DNA of 64,000 nucleotides from Egicoccus sp. AB-alg6-2. Lineage in GTDB: Bacteria; Actinomycetota; Nitriliruptoria; Nitriliruptorales; Nitriliruptoraceae. Under the pieces are notes generated by a model. That model was not told where the DNA came from. It did not search any database and was given only the letters and a program-made list of their open reading frames with translations. The stretch spans positions 396,664-460,663 of the forward strand of contig NZ_JBGUAY010000005.1 of NCBI RefSeq assembly GCF_041821025.1, in the 5' to 3' direction. Below, in pieces: positions 20,986 to 28,977 of this stretch (positions are counted from its first letter, which is position 1; each line of letters starts with the position of its first letter). Both the position numbers and the translations under genes were made by a program.

Positions 20986-21488
20986 CTCGTGACCTCCTCC
21001 GCCGCGACGGGATCGAGGCGGATCTGCGCCAGGACCTCCTCGACGCGGCGAACCTGTCGGTTGGCGTCGCGGCCGTCGCCGAGGACGACGTAGAGGCAGA
21101 AGGCACGACCGGCCTCGGTGAAGAAGTGCTGCCAGCCGGCCTGACCCGGCAGGGAGCGCTGCAGGGACCGGCCGCTGAACTGCCGCGGGTCGAGCCTGCG
21201 TGGCAGGCCGTTCGCGGCGAACAGCGGCGTGCCTGCCTCCTCCGCTCCGTACTCGAGCAGCGCGACAAAGCTGTCGTCCCCGGCCATCAGGTCGACGGCA
21301 CCGGAGCCGAAGTCGCCGCGCTCCGCCGGCAGGGCGAACGTGCCGAGGTGGACCACGGGCGGTGCCTCGGCGACCGCGGCAGGCGCCAACTCGCCGTCGC
21401 CCGCCTCGGGAGGCACGCGTTCGCGCCGGATGGCGCCCTCCCAGCCGTCCGGTAGTTCGGCCCGGATGCCGTGTCCACGCAGGTGCAT
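20982..21488 (-). CDS. Unknown protein in the MauA-like operon (168 aa)
   Basis: A 168-residue protein with no signal peptide or membrane segment; not assigned to a described family. It starts LRGHGIRAELPDGWEG, has VVHLGTFALPAERGDFGSGAVDLM in the middle, and ends with a helical VRRVEEVLAQIRLDP. The AGWQHFFTEAGRAFCLYVVLG strand has the look of an alpha/beta two-layer domain. The ATG at 21488 has an AAAGGGA Shine-Dalgarno, and the stop overlaps the MauA-like gene start (ATGA). Its place between the membrane protein and the structural gene suggests a role in making, sorting or checking the exported protein; that is inference. Confidence 0.7.
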   Translation of the reverse strand: MHLRGHGIRAELPDGWEGAIRRERVPPEAGDGELAPAAVAEAPPVVHLGTFALPAERGDFGSGAVDLMAGDDSFVALLEYGAEEAGTPLFAANGLPRRLDPRQFSGRSLQRSLPGQAGWQHFFTEAGRAFCLYVVLGDGRDANRQVRRVEEVLAQIRLDPVAAEEVTR

Positions 21489-21498
21489 GACGTCCCTT

Positions 21499-22122
21499 TC
21501 AGATCACGGCGCCGGCGACCCCGACAGCGAGGACCGCAACCGAAGCGGCGAGGGCCCCGTCGGTGATGCGCTTGGCGAGTGACGATCGCGCGTCGAGGTG
21601 GCGGTGGTAGCGCTGCAGCGCGAGCGGCTCACGCAGCGGTGCAGTCGTCAGCAGGGGCAGCGCCCGCACCAGGCCGAAGGTCGCGCCCAGGGCCGCTCCC
21701 GCGGGGATCGACGCCGACGCGACGGCGAACAGCAGCAGCAGGTGGATCGCCGCGGTAGGGATCCGGGTGAGGACCGCCGCCCCGAGCTGGAACCCGAAGC
21801 CGGCGCCGTACACCCAGCCGCGGTAGTGGGTCAGCCACCGCTCGTCGACCTGCCGCTGCCAGCTCGGCAGGCGCAGCGGCGCCCGTCCGGCGTCGACGGC
21901 GATCGCCAGCAGCCCGGCCAGCGCGAGCCCGCCGAGCACCGCCTCGCGGGGCGGGACGAGCCCGGCCGCACCGAGCCCGCCGAGGAGTGCCCACCCGAGC
22001 GCCCCCGCTACGGCGAAGACGGCGCCACCACCGAGGACGGACGCGAGCAGGTAGGCGGCGACCGTGAGGTGCCACCGTTGGCCGCGCGAGGCCTCCCCGA
22101 CCGGGGAGATGCTGGCGAGCAT
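21499..22122 (-). CDS. Polytopic membrane protein in the MauF position
   Basis: A 207-residue membrane protein with about six hydrophobic segments (roughly 20-45, 50-70, 100-115, 120-145, 150-165 and 185-205) and a conspicuous cytoplasmic-looking loop RLPSWQRQVDERWLTHYRGWVYGAG. In methylamine clusters this place is taken by MauF, a CcdA/DsbD-related membrane protein that moves reductant. This protein has no paired Cys, so if related it is not an obvious thiol-electron carrier. The ATG at 22122 has GAGG 7 bases upstream; an ATG at 22128 is an alternative. Confidence 0.65.
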   Translation of the reverse strand: MLASISPVGEASRGQRWHLTVAAYLLASVLGGGAVFAVAGALGWALLGGLGAAGLVPPREAVLGGLALAGLLAIAVDAGRAPLRLPSWQRQVDERWLTHYRGWVYGAGFGFQLGAAVLTRIPTAAIHLLLLFAVASASIPAGAALGATFGLVRALPLLTTAPLREPLALQRYHRHLDARSSLAKRITDGALAASVAVLAVGVAGAVI

Positions 22123-22131
22123 CGACATGCC

Positions 22132-22197
22132 TCAGGGGGACCAGGAGCTGCGCAGCGCGGCCACGGCGGCCAGCGTCATCCCGATCGCGAAGATCAC
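22132..22197 (-). CDS. 21-residue membrane micro-ORF in the MauA-like operon
   Basis: A 21-codon ORF whose GTG start overlaps the MauD-like stop codon (GTGA) and which ends 9 bases before the next gene. The product would be a single hydrophobic helix (VIFAIGMTLAAVAALR) with a short SSWSP tail. The double coupling, the fit to the operon's overlap pattern and its coverage of an otherwise unexplained 60-base gap argue for a real small membrane protein. Being so short, it could also be a translational linker with no protein role. Confidence 0.45.
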   Translation of the reverse strand: MIFAIGMTLAAVAALRSSWSP

Positions 22198-22931
22198 GCG
22201 TTCGGCTCCACGTCGGCGGCGAACTCGTCGGCGCGGCGGTACAGGCTCGGGTCACCGGGAGCGATCCCCGCCGCCAGCAGGTGCCGGTCGGCATCGCGTT
22301 CACGGCGCGCGTCGGCGGCGGCCTTGTCCCGCCCCGATGACCCCTGCAGCAGCAGGCGCCGCACCGCCGGCCAGGTCGCCGCCGTGCCCTCGCCCCGAAC
22401 GCGGCCCGTCGTGCCGTCGACGTGGACGACATAGGGGCTGCCGGGCACGTCGTGGGCGTCCCAGGTGGCGCTGCTCATCACCACGGTTGCGCCGGGCGGG
22501 GCCAGGCGTGCGATGGCGTCCCGGTCCTCGTCCGGTTCCTCCCTGGTCACGATGACGACGCGGGTGTCGGCGGGAACGTCCGGCGCCTCGAGCGCGGGCC
22601 AGTAGGGCCGGCAGCCGGTGCACGTCGAGGACAGAAACACCAGCACGGTGTCCTGGCGCACGCCCCGGATCCGCAGGGCGAGCACGTCACCCGTCGGACT
22701 GACGCCGACGACGTCCTCCGCGAGGCGTCCGTCGACAGGCGCGGCGGGCGCCGTCTCGAACGCCGTGACGCCCTCGGGCAGCCGGGCACCGAGGCCGGGC
22801 TGCTCGGGATCGACGCCCGCACCCAACTCGTGCAGCCGGCGCAGGATCTCGGCGTGGCTGCGCAGCAACCCGACGACGAGGACGAGTTGCGCGGTGACGA
22901 CGATGCTCAGGACGATCACCACGACGTTCAT
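22194..22931 (-). CDS. MauD-like thioredoxin-fold protein, membrane anchored
   Basis: A 245-residue protein with an N-terminal membrane anchor (about 3-23) and an extracytoplasmic thioredoxin-like domain carrying a CTGC redox motif (C104, C107) in LVFLSSTCTGCRPYW. MauD is the disulfide oxidoreductase/isomerase required to build the six disulfides of the methylamine dehydrogenase light chain. The layout and the neighbouring MauE- and MauA-like genes support the same job for the 18-Cys protein downstream. A long Arg/Asp/Ala-rich tail (about 200-245) follows the domain. ATG with GGAGG 6 bases upstream; overlaps the MauE-like stop by ATGA. Confidence 0.82.
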   Translation of the reverse strand: MNVVVIVLSIVVTAQLVLVVGLLRSHAEILRRLHELGAGVDPEQPGLGARLPEGVTAFETAPAAPVDGRLAEDVVGVSPTGDVLALRIRGVRQDTVLVFLSSTCTGCRPYWPALEAPDVPADTRVVIVTREEPDEDRDAIARLAPPGATVVMSSATWDAHDVPGSPYVVHVDGTTGRVRGEGTAATWPAVRRLLLQGSSGRDKAAADARRERDADRHLLAAGIAPGDPSLYRRADEFAADVEPNA

Positions 22932-23536
22932 CCGGTACCTCCATCGATCGCCGCGGTCGGGGACGTGCGCGGCGCCGGCAACGTGACGCGTCGGGTCGCC
23001 GCCCGCAGCGCCGGCAGGCGAGTGAACAGCTGCTGCAGCGTCGCGACCGCTACGACCAGGAGCAGCACCGCCAACGCGGTCGGCACGGGCCCGAGGCCGA
23101 GCTGCCACGCCGGCGCCGGGGCGCCGGCCCCGAGCGGCAGGGCGGTCGCTGCGGCGGCCACGGCGACCACCGTGTTCGACACGACGTGCGTCGGACCGGC
23201 CGGTGCCGAGGCGGCGCCGAAGCAGCCGCAGGCCGCACCGCGACGCTGCTGGCGGTACGCGACGAGCGCGAACCCGAGATAGGCGACCGCCAGGGCTGCC
23301 GACGGCCAACGACCGCCAACGCCCAGGACCGCCCCGGCCAGGATCAGCTCCCCGACACCGACGGCCCGCACCAGCAGCAGCGAGTGCGCCGAGCGCAAGC
23401 CCAGGGCATCTCGCGCCTCGACCGGATGCCGCAGCTTCGCGATTCCGGCGGGCACGAGCAGCCCCGCGCCGAGCAGCACCAGGACAAAGACACCATCCAG
23501 TGCGACCGGTGCCACTCCCCCGAGCTGTGCGAGCAA
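22928..23536 (-). CDS. MauE/DoxX-like redox-associated membrane protein
   Basis: A roughly 202-residue membrane protein with about four to five transmembrane helices. The first is followed by GIAKLRHPVEARDALGLR, the hallmark of the MauE/DoxX-like family, and the CGCFG motif (in GAACGCFGA) is a conserved thiol pair of MauE. MauE is required for maturation of the MauA light chain, probably together with MauD. First gene of the operon. A TTG at 23536 with a GGTGGAAG Shine-Dalgarno is used; a TTG at 23551 would add five residues. It overlaps mauD-like by ATGA. Confidence 0.82.
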   Translation of the reverse strand: MLAQLGGVAPVALDGVFVLVLLGAGLLVPAGIAKLRHPVEARDALGLRSAHSLLLVRAVGVGELILAGAVLGVGGRWPSAALAVAYLGFALVAYRQQRRGAACGCFGAASAPAGPTHVVSNTVVAVAAAATALPLGAGAPAPAWQLGLGPVPTALAVLLLVVAVATLQQLFTRLPALRAATRRVTLPAPRTSPTAAIDGGTG

Positions 23537-23580
23537 TCGTCTTCCACCCAAGGGCCCGGGTCCGACCCGGGCGTCGCGCG

Positions 23581-23610
23581 ACGCTAGGTCACCCCGGTGG
23601 AGCGCGACAA
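23581..23610 (-). promoter_or_regulatory. Predicted promoter of the MauA-like operon
   Basis: A -35-like TTGTCG (23605-23610) and -10 TAGCGT (23581-23586) are separated by 18 bases on the minus strand, placing transcription start near 23574, about 40 bases before the first gene. Confidence 0.4.
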
Positions 23611-23742
23611 CAACCCCGTGTCGGACGGCGAAGGACCGCGCGAGAAGCGCGCTAGTTTTCCCGCCCTTGTCGGTGGTCCGTCTCGGCGGGAACCATCCGG
23701 CGTCGCCGACGTTCGCCGGAGGTCCTCGACATCGGTCCCCTC

Positions 23743-24561
23743 TTGGCGCTCGGCTCGGCGCTCAGCTTCGGCCTCTCGGACTTCACCGGCGGCCTGGCCG
23801 CGCGCCGTGCCTCCGCGCTCACGGTCACCCTGCTGGCCCAGCTGACCGGCCTCCTGGTGCTGTTGCCCGCCCTGGCACTGCTGCCGGGCCGCCCGTCGCT
23901 GCCCGCGCTGACCCTTGGGGCCGGTGCCGGCCTGCTCGGCAGCCTCGGGTTGGTGCTGTACCTGCGCTGCATGGCGATCGGGCCGATGGGGCTGATCTCG
24001 CCCATCGCCGCGCTCGTGGGTGCCGCCGTACCGGTCGGCTGGGGCGTCGTCCTGGCGGGCGAGACCCTGCTGGCGCGCGACGTGACCGGGATTTTGGCGG
24101 GCCTGGTCGCCGTCGTCCTGGTCGCCTACCAGCCCGGCACGTCGCTGCTGGCCGCTGGGACGCGTGGTCCCCTGGTCGCCGCCTGCGCCGGTGTTGCCTT
24201 CGGGTTGTTCCTGGTGCTGCTCGACGCCACCCCGACCGACTCGGGTCTGTGGCCCCTCCTCGGTGCCCGACTGGCCGGCAGCAGTCTGCTGTTCGCCTGG
24301 CTCGCCACGTCACGCCGGCGTTGGCCCCAGGCATCGGCCCGGTGGCTGACGGTGGCGAGCGGCGCGACGGACCAGCTCGCCAACGTGCTGTTCCTCCTCG
24401 CGACGCGCACCGGCCTGCTGTCGCTGGCGTCGCTGCTCACCTCGCTGTATCCCGTCGTGGTCGTCGTCCTCGCCCGCCAGCTGCTGCACGAACGGCTCAC
24501 CCGCCCGCAGAGCGTCGGCGTCCTGCTCGCACTGGCCGCAACTGCCCTCATCGTCCTCTGA
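23743..24561 (+). CDS. EamA/DMT family transporter
   Basis: A 272-residue drug/metabolite transporter with ten hydrophobic segments in two five-helix EamA halves. The first half contains SFGLSDFTGGLAARRAS and the second ends VLLALAATALIVL, with QLLHERLTRPQ between helices 9 and 10, as is usual in the family. Substrate not readable. The TTG at 23743 is the first ordinary start codon in frame, but a GGAGG lies far upstream (23718-23722). An ATC at 23731 is better spaced and could be the true, unusual start. Divergent from the MauA-like operon. Confidence 0.83.
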   Translation: MALGSALSFGLSDFTGGLAARRASALTVTLLAQLTGLLVLLPALALLPGRPSLPALTLGAGAGLLGSLGLVLYLRCMAIGPMGLISPIAALVGAAVPVGWGVVLAGETLLARDVTGILAGLVAVVLVAYQPGTSLLAAGTRGPLVAACAGVAFGLFLVLLDATPTDSGLWPLLGARLAGSSLLFAWLATSRRRWPQASARWLTVASGATDQLANVLFLLATRTGLLSLASLLTSLYPVVVVVLARQLLHERLTRPQSVGVLLALAATALIVL

Positions 24562-24684
24562 ACACGACGGATGTGGAGCGAGGTCGCCGAAGCGGCCGCG
24601 GGCCGTGGCGATACCGGCTCGATCGGTTCGCGCCACGCGCCGACGCGGACCCGGAGTGCCGTCCCGGACCGCGTGCCGAACCGG

Positions 24685-24864
24685 TCAGGCGCGGCCACTC
24701 CTTCCACGCTGCGCCACCCACAGGATCGCGGCGATCACCAAGAGCGCGATGCCGACCCACGTGAGGATCCAGGTGGGCGCGTCGATGTCGAACTGCGGAG
24801 CGAACGCGCCGATCAGGAAGCAGACGATCCCGACGAGCCCCAGGAGCATGGCATTGCGTGGCAT
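24685..24864 (-). CDS. Small two-helix membrane protein (59 aa)
   Basis: A 59-residue protein with two transmembrane helices (about 6-24 and 33-51), a short acidic FDIDAP loop between them and an Arg-rich tail (QRGRSGRA). The ATG at 24864 has GGAGG 9 bases upstream, and a TAGCAT -10-like box lies at 24944-24949. Short membrane proteins of this DUF-like type are common in actinobacteria; function unknown. Confidence 0.7.
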   Translation of the reverse strand: MPRNAMLLGLVGIVCFLIGAFAPQFDIDAPTWILTWVGIALLVIAAILWVAQRGRSGRA

Positions 24865-25152
24865 GATCGATGCCTCCGTCAGCGCCCGGCAGGGGAGGGG
24901 GAGATCAGTTGCGCTCCCTCGTGCACCGGTTCGATGCTACGCCCGCGCCGGTGCGCTCGCCACGACTCACGGGCAGCAGGCGCTCCAGGCAGAGCCGCAG
25001 TGCGCAGCCCCGTCCGCGACCCGAACCCTCGCTGTTCCATGCTCGGTCGTCTCGCTCCCGTTGCCCCGCCCACCGAGTTCGCCGGCGAGACCGTCGTAGG
25101 GGCGTGGACGCCGTCGCCTCCTCCGGTCAGAGGCCGAGCAGAAAGCGCGGCA

Positions 25153-25685
25153 ATGGATCGATCCGAACCCGACGCCGGCCGCCGAGATCGGACCCTGGTC
25201 CACCTGGCCTCCGCGATCAGCGGAGCACGACGGCCTGCGTGTGTCGTCCTGGTCGCCGTCGACGGCGTCGACGGGGCGGGCAAGACCGTGTTCGCCGACT
25301 TCTGCTCGAACCGCTGACCGCCCCGGGCGAGCGCTGGGTGGTGCGGCGCGTCTACGACGTCCACGCTGAGCATCCCGTCGAGGCGGTGACGGAGCCGGCG
25401 GCCGACGTGCAGGTGCTCGTCTTCGACGGCATCTTCCTTCACCGGCCCGAGCTTCGCGATCTGTGGGACCTCACGGTGTTTCTGGAGGTCGACTTCGAGG
25501 TGTCGATCCCCCGCGGCGCTGCCCGCGGGTACGGCGACCCTGACCCCACGGCGGCGTCCAACCAGCGCTACGTCGAGGGTCAGCGGCTGTACCTGGCAGC
25601 ATGCCGGCCGCGCGAGCGAGCCACATGGGTGATCGACAACAACGTCCTCGCCGACGCCCGCATCACCGATGGGCCCAAGACGTGA
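25153..25685 (+). pseudogene. Uridine kinase-like P-loop gene broken by an internal deletion
   Basis: The 5' part (25153-25317) encodes an N-terminus with a perfect P-loop, GVDGAGKT, then runs into a stop after FADFCSNR. In another frame the sequence resumes at LLEPLTAPGERWVVRRVYDVHAE and continues to 25685 with VLVFDGIFLHRPELRDLWD and NQRYVEGQRLYL, the middle and C-terminal parts of actinobacterial uridine kinase-like proteins. About 65 residues expected between the P-loop and LLEPL are missing, so an out-of-frame deletion near 25300 is inferred. The 288 bases upstream hold no other gene. Confidence 0.75.
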
Positions 25686-25750
25686 CGACGGGTGGATCGA
25701 GCGCCGCTGGGGAGAGCGCCGGGGTGCCTGGCCCCATCGCGCCGACGACC

Positions 25751-25756
25751 TAAGGT
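25751..25756 (+). promoter_or_regulatory. Predicted -10 box for the VOC gene
   Basis: TAAGGT, about 22 bases before the GTG at 25779, leaving a short leader that holds the AGGAGG ribosome binding site. Confidence 0.4.
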
Positions 25757-25778
25757 CGCGGTGTCGTCAGGAGGTCTC

Positions 25779-26216
25779 GTGGAGCAGCGGCTGAGTCTGG
25801 TGACCTTGGGCGTGGACGATCTCCGCCGCGCCCGCGAGTTCTACGAACACCTCGGGTGGCGCGGGCAGGAGGTCGAGGAGACGGTCTTCTTCCAGGCGGG
25901 CAGCATCGGAGTCGTGCTCTGGGGGCGCGACAAGCTCGCAGAGGATTGTGGCGTCGAGGTCGCTGCTCCTGGCGGCTTCGGGGGCATCGCGCTCGCGCAC
26001 AACGTTCGTTCGCGTACCGACGTGGAGGCCGTGGTCGAGGCCGCCGCCCACGCCGGAGGCACGATCACCCGGCCGCCGGCCGACACCTCCTACGGCGGCT
26101 ATGCCGGGTGCTTCACCGATCTCGACGGACACGTCTGGGAGATCGCCTACAACCCCGGGTTCCCGCTCGATGCTGACGGGGCCATCACCATCCCGGCCCT
26201 CGCCGTCGACGGCTGA
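25779..26216 (+). CDS. VOC (glyoxalase/bleomycin-resistance-like) family protein
   Basis: A 145-residue VOC-superfamily protein with two beta-alpha-beta-beta-beta modules: SLVTLGVDDLRRAREFYEHLGW at the start and the second-module closing pattern GYAGCFTDLDGHVWEIAYNPGF. The GHVWEI Glu is the usual metal ligand. Members act as lyases, dioxygenases or resistance proteins; this one is generic. The GTG at 25779 has an AGGAGG Shine-Dalgarno. It stands alone between a pseudogene and a convergent DUF4386 gene. Confidence 0.85.
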   Translation: MEQRLSLVTLGVDDLRRAREFYEHLGWRGQEVEETVFFQAGSIGVVLWGRDKLAEDCGVEVAAPGGFGGIALAHNVRSRTDVEAVVEAAAHAGGTITRPPADTSYGGYAGCFTDLDGHVWEIAYNPGFPLDADGAITIPALAVDG

Positions 26217-26299
26217 ACGTCTTCGCACAGCAGCTGGCGAGGTCGAGTGAAGCAGGCCCCCTGCGGCCACACGACGTGCCGGATCGGGCAACGATCGCC

Positions 26300-26379
26300 A
26301 TGTCGCATGTCGCCGTCCGTGTCGCGCTTCTCCCGCACTTCTGCGCCGAAACCGCGACAGGGGCGGGGAGCCGCGACAT
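26300..26379. repeat. Intergenic TGTCGCG/CGCGACA inverted motifs
   Basis: The 209-base gap between convergent genes holds ATGTCGC (26300-26306), TGTCGCG (26320-26326), CGCGACA (26353-26359) and CGCGACAT (26372-26379), arranged as nested inverted arms that could fold into a cruciform or hairpin. The same heptamers recur at 37960-38041. Otherwise nothing is seen in this gap. Confidence 0.4.
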
Positions 26380-26425
26380 CAGCCGCGAGACGGCAGCATG
26401 TTGGCGTCGGACACGCCTGAGCGGG

Positions 26426-27121
26426 TCAGACGGCGAGCGGGTCGAGCCGCTCGGGGGCCGAGGTGCGGACGCCCTTCACGAGCAGGTAGAGGACGAGCCA
26501 GAACTCCGCGATGGTGGGCGCGGTGAGCATCGTGTGCGCGAGCGCCGGCAGGTCGGGAGCGATGAAGCCAACGAGGGTGTCGACGATCCAGCTGCCGCCC
26601 GCGACGACGAGCAGCACACCGAGCGATCGCGGGAACAGTCCCGACCGATGGGCGAGATAGCCCAATGGAAGCAGCCACAGGCCGAAGAAGATGCCCGCGA
26701 GCGCGTACCCGTGCGCATGGAGGTCGAGCAGGAGCAGTACGAGGCCGTCGGAACCAGGCGCGCCGTAGGTGGGATCGGTCGCGACGAGCAGGGCGGCCTG
26801 GTGGAGCAGCAGGTTGATCAGGATCATTCCTGCACCCACGGCGACGAAGACCATCATGGCCCCGGCGGCGTGCCGGTCCACGTGACGCAACAGCAGGTGG
26901 AGCGTGACGCCGACGAACACGAAGATCGTGGCCATGGCGATGTCGGCGACAAGGGCGAGACGGAACACGGTCGGGTTGGCCGTGAGGTTCTGGACGGTGG
27001 CCACCGCGTCACCGTCGACGTGGATGCCGGCACGGACACCGAGGTGGGCCGCGGCGCCGAGGACGCACACGAGCAGGTACAGGGCGCCGGCGAGCCGGGC
27101 GAGGCGAGCGGGAGTGGCCAT
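26426..27121 (-). CDS. DUF4386 family membrane protein
   Basis: A 231-residue membrane protein with six predicted helices. It matches DUF4386: ARLAGALYLLVCVLGAAAHLGVR at the N-terminus, NLTANPTVFRLALVADIAM in the first loop, then the LHAHGYALAGIFFGLWLLPLGYLAHRSG segment and GVLLVVAGGSWIVDTL. The biochemical role of the family is unknown. The ATG has GGAGG 4 bases upstream. No clear functional link with its neighbours. Confidence 0.82.
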   Translation of the reverse strand: MATPARLARLAGALYLLVCVLGAAAHLGVRAGIHVDGDAVATVQNLTANPTVFRLALVADIAMATIFVFVGVTLHLLLRHVDRHAAGAMMVFVAVGAGMILINLLLHQAALLVATDPTYGAPGSDGLVLLLLDLHAHGYALAGIFFGLWLLPLGYLAHRSGLFPRSLGVLLVVAGGSWIVDTLVGFIAPDLPALAHTMLTAPTIAEFWLVLYLLVKGVRTSAPERLDPLAV

Positions 27122-27313
27122 GGATCCTCCGTCTGAAAGGCAGTCCGGCCACGATGACGGAACGTCTGGCCGCCGGCGTCGGTCCGCAGGCTCGAAGAGG
27201 CCCAGCCACCCGAACGACGCTCGGCTCGTGCTTTCGGCTGATGCCGGTCCCACACGCCTTCGACGGCCGGCCACGCCGAGACGCGCACGAGTTCCCGCCG
27301 ACCCGACGCCGCG

Positions 27314-28531
27314 TCAGCCCTGCGGCGGGTAGCGCTTGAGTTCGCGCCGCGCCAGCGCCATCTCGTGGACCTCGTCGGGCCCGTCCGCCATCCGCAGCGT
27401 GCGCGCGTGGGCCCACATCATGGCGAGTGGCGTGTCGTTGGAGAAGCCCGCACCGCCATGGGTCTGGATCGCCTTGTCGAGCACCCACTCGGCCATCGAC
27501 GGCGCGACGATCTTGATCGCCGAGATCTCCATCCGTGCGCCCTTGTTGCCCACGGTGTCCATCAGGTGGGCGGCCTTGAGCGTGAGCAGCCGGGCCTGTT
27601 CGATCCGGACCCGCGCCTGGGCGATCCAGTGCTGGAACACCCCCTGTCGAGCGATGGGCGTGCCGAACGGCTCGCGGCCGATCGCCCGCTCGCACATCAG
27701 ATCGAAGGCACGCTCGGCCATGCCGATCAGGCGCATGCAGTGGTGGATGCGCCCCGGACCGAGCCGCTCCTGCGCGATGCGGAACCCGTCGCCCTCCTGC
27801 CCGATGAGGTTGCTCGCCGGCACCCGGACGTCGACGAACTCGACCTCGGGGTGTCCGCCCTGCCCGTCGTAGTGCCCGAAGACCGGCAACTCGCGCACCA
27901 CCCGCACCCCGGGCGTGTCCATCGGCACCAGGATCATCGACTGCTGCCGGTAGGGCTGCTCGTCGGGATCGGTGACACCCATGAAGATGCCGACCTTGCA
28001 GCGTGGGCTGGCCGCGCCGCTCGACCACCACTTGCGACCGTTGATGACGTACTCGTCGCCGTCGCGATCGATCCGCGACCGGATGTTGCGCGCATCCGAC
28101 GAGGCCACCTCGGGTTCGGTCATGAAGAACGCGGACCGGATCTCGCCGGCCAACAGCGGCTCGAGCCACTGCTGCTGCTGCTGCGGGCTGCCGAAGAGGT
28201 GCAGCACCTCCATGTTGCCGGTGTCCGGAGCGCTGCAGTTGAGCGCCTCGGGCGCGATCACGGGCGAGCGACCGGTCCATTCGGCGAGATGGGCGTAGTC
28301 GAGATTGCTCAACCCGGCGCCGTGTCGCTCGTCCGGTAGGAACAGGTTCCACAGCCCCCGGCGTCTCGCTTCGGCCTTCAGTTCCTCGAGCACCTCGGGC
28401 TGGTGGTGGCGGTCGCCCGAGGTCGCGATCTCGTCGTGGAAGCGTTGCTCGTTGGGATAGACGTGCGTGTCGAGGAAGTCGAGCAGCTCGACGCGCAGAC
28501 GTTCACCGTGCCCGCTCAGCCGCAGGTCCAC
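27314..28531 (-). CDS. Acyl-CoA dehydrogenase (ACAD11-like)
   Basis: A 405-residue FAD-dependent acyl-CoA dehydrogenase that introduces the alpha-beta double bond in acyl-CoA oxidation. FAD and substrate motifs are [24 protein letters not shown] and, near the C-terminus, [35 protein letters not shown]. This combination is typical of the ACAD10/11-like subgroup, which favours long or branched acyl chains. A run of five Gln (encoded by CAG repeats near 28175) sits in a surface loop. The GTG at 28531 has GGGAG upstream. No electron-transfer-flavoprotein genes are close. Confidence 0.92.
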   Translation of the reverse strand: MDLRLSGHGERLRVELLDFLDTHVYPNEQRFHDEIATSGDRHHQPEVLEELKAEARRRGLWNLFLPDERHGAGLSNLDYAHLAEWTGRSPVIAPEALNCSAPDTGNMEVLHLFGSPQQQQQWLEPLLAGEIRSAFFMTEPEVASSDARNIRSRIDRDGDEYVINGRKWWSSGAASPRCKVGIFMGVTDPDEQPYRQQSMILVPMDTPGVRVVRELPVFGHYDGQGGHPEVEFVDVRVPASNLIGQEGDGFRIAQERLGPGRIHHCMRLIGMAERAFDLMCERAIGREPFGTPIARQGVFQHWIAQARVRIEQARLLTLKAAHLMDTVGNKGARMEISAIKIVAPSMAEWVLDKAIQTHGGAGFSNDTPLAMMWAHARTLRMADGPDEVHEMALARRELKRYPPQG

Positions 28532-28590
28532 AACCTGGCTCCCCTCGCCCGGATCCGCCGCCGGGCGCCCTGCCCGGCCGGCGCCGCACG

Positions 28591-28866
28591 TTAGTCGCCG
28601 ACGCTGCGCAGGTGTCGGTCGGCGGCATCCTCACCGTGGCGCGGCACCCGACCCTGTTCGAACCCGGCGACGGCGGCGAACACGACCTCTTCGCCGCGAC
28701 GCCGCAGGTCACCGGCGGCCGCAACGGCGCCCGACCTCGCCTTGCGCAGGGCCTCACGACGGAGCTCACGTCGGCGCTCGACGCCGTGCTCGGGGTCCTT
28801 GAGGTACATCCAACCGGCGCCGAGCGCCGCACCGGCGGAAAAGGTCATCATCGACCGCAGACGCAC
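28591..28866 (-). CDS. YtxH-like small membrane-anchored protein
   Basis: A 91-residue protein with one N-terminal hydrophobic helix ([17 protein letters not shown]) followed by [18 protein letters not shown], the charged segment typical of YtxH-like proteins, and a long amphipathic Arg/Ala/Glu tail. These are general envelope or stress proteins of unknown role. The GTG at 28866 has a GAGGAA Shine-Dalgarno. Confidence 0.72.
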   Translation of the reverse strand: MRLRSMMTFSAGAALGAGWMYLKDPEHGVERRRELRREALRKARSGAVAAAGDLRRRGEEVVFAAVAGFEQGRVPRHGEDAADRHLRSVGD

Positions 28867-28977
28867 AACGGATTCCTCGATTCGGCTGTCCCCACGCTAC
28901 TACCCGTGGCGCTGCGTCCACGACGACGGCCCGCCGTCATGGTGCGGCGGGCCGTGGTCGGTGACTCGGGCGAACGA

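Noticed and set aside
24571..25317. A 248-codon ORF as a complete protein
   Set aside because: Only its last ~54 codons (P-loop start of the broken kinase) look real; the rest is antisense to the 59-residue membrane protein gene.
28160..28190. CAG-type trinucleotide repeat as a mobile or phase-variable tract
   Set aside because: It simply encodes five Gln in a loop of the acyl-CoA dehydrogenase and is too short and in-frame to be a phase-variation signal.
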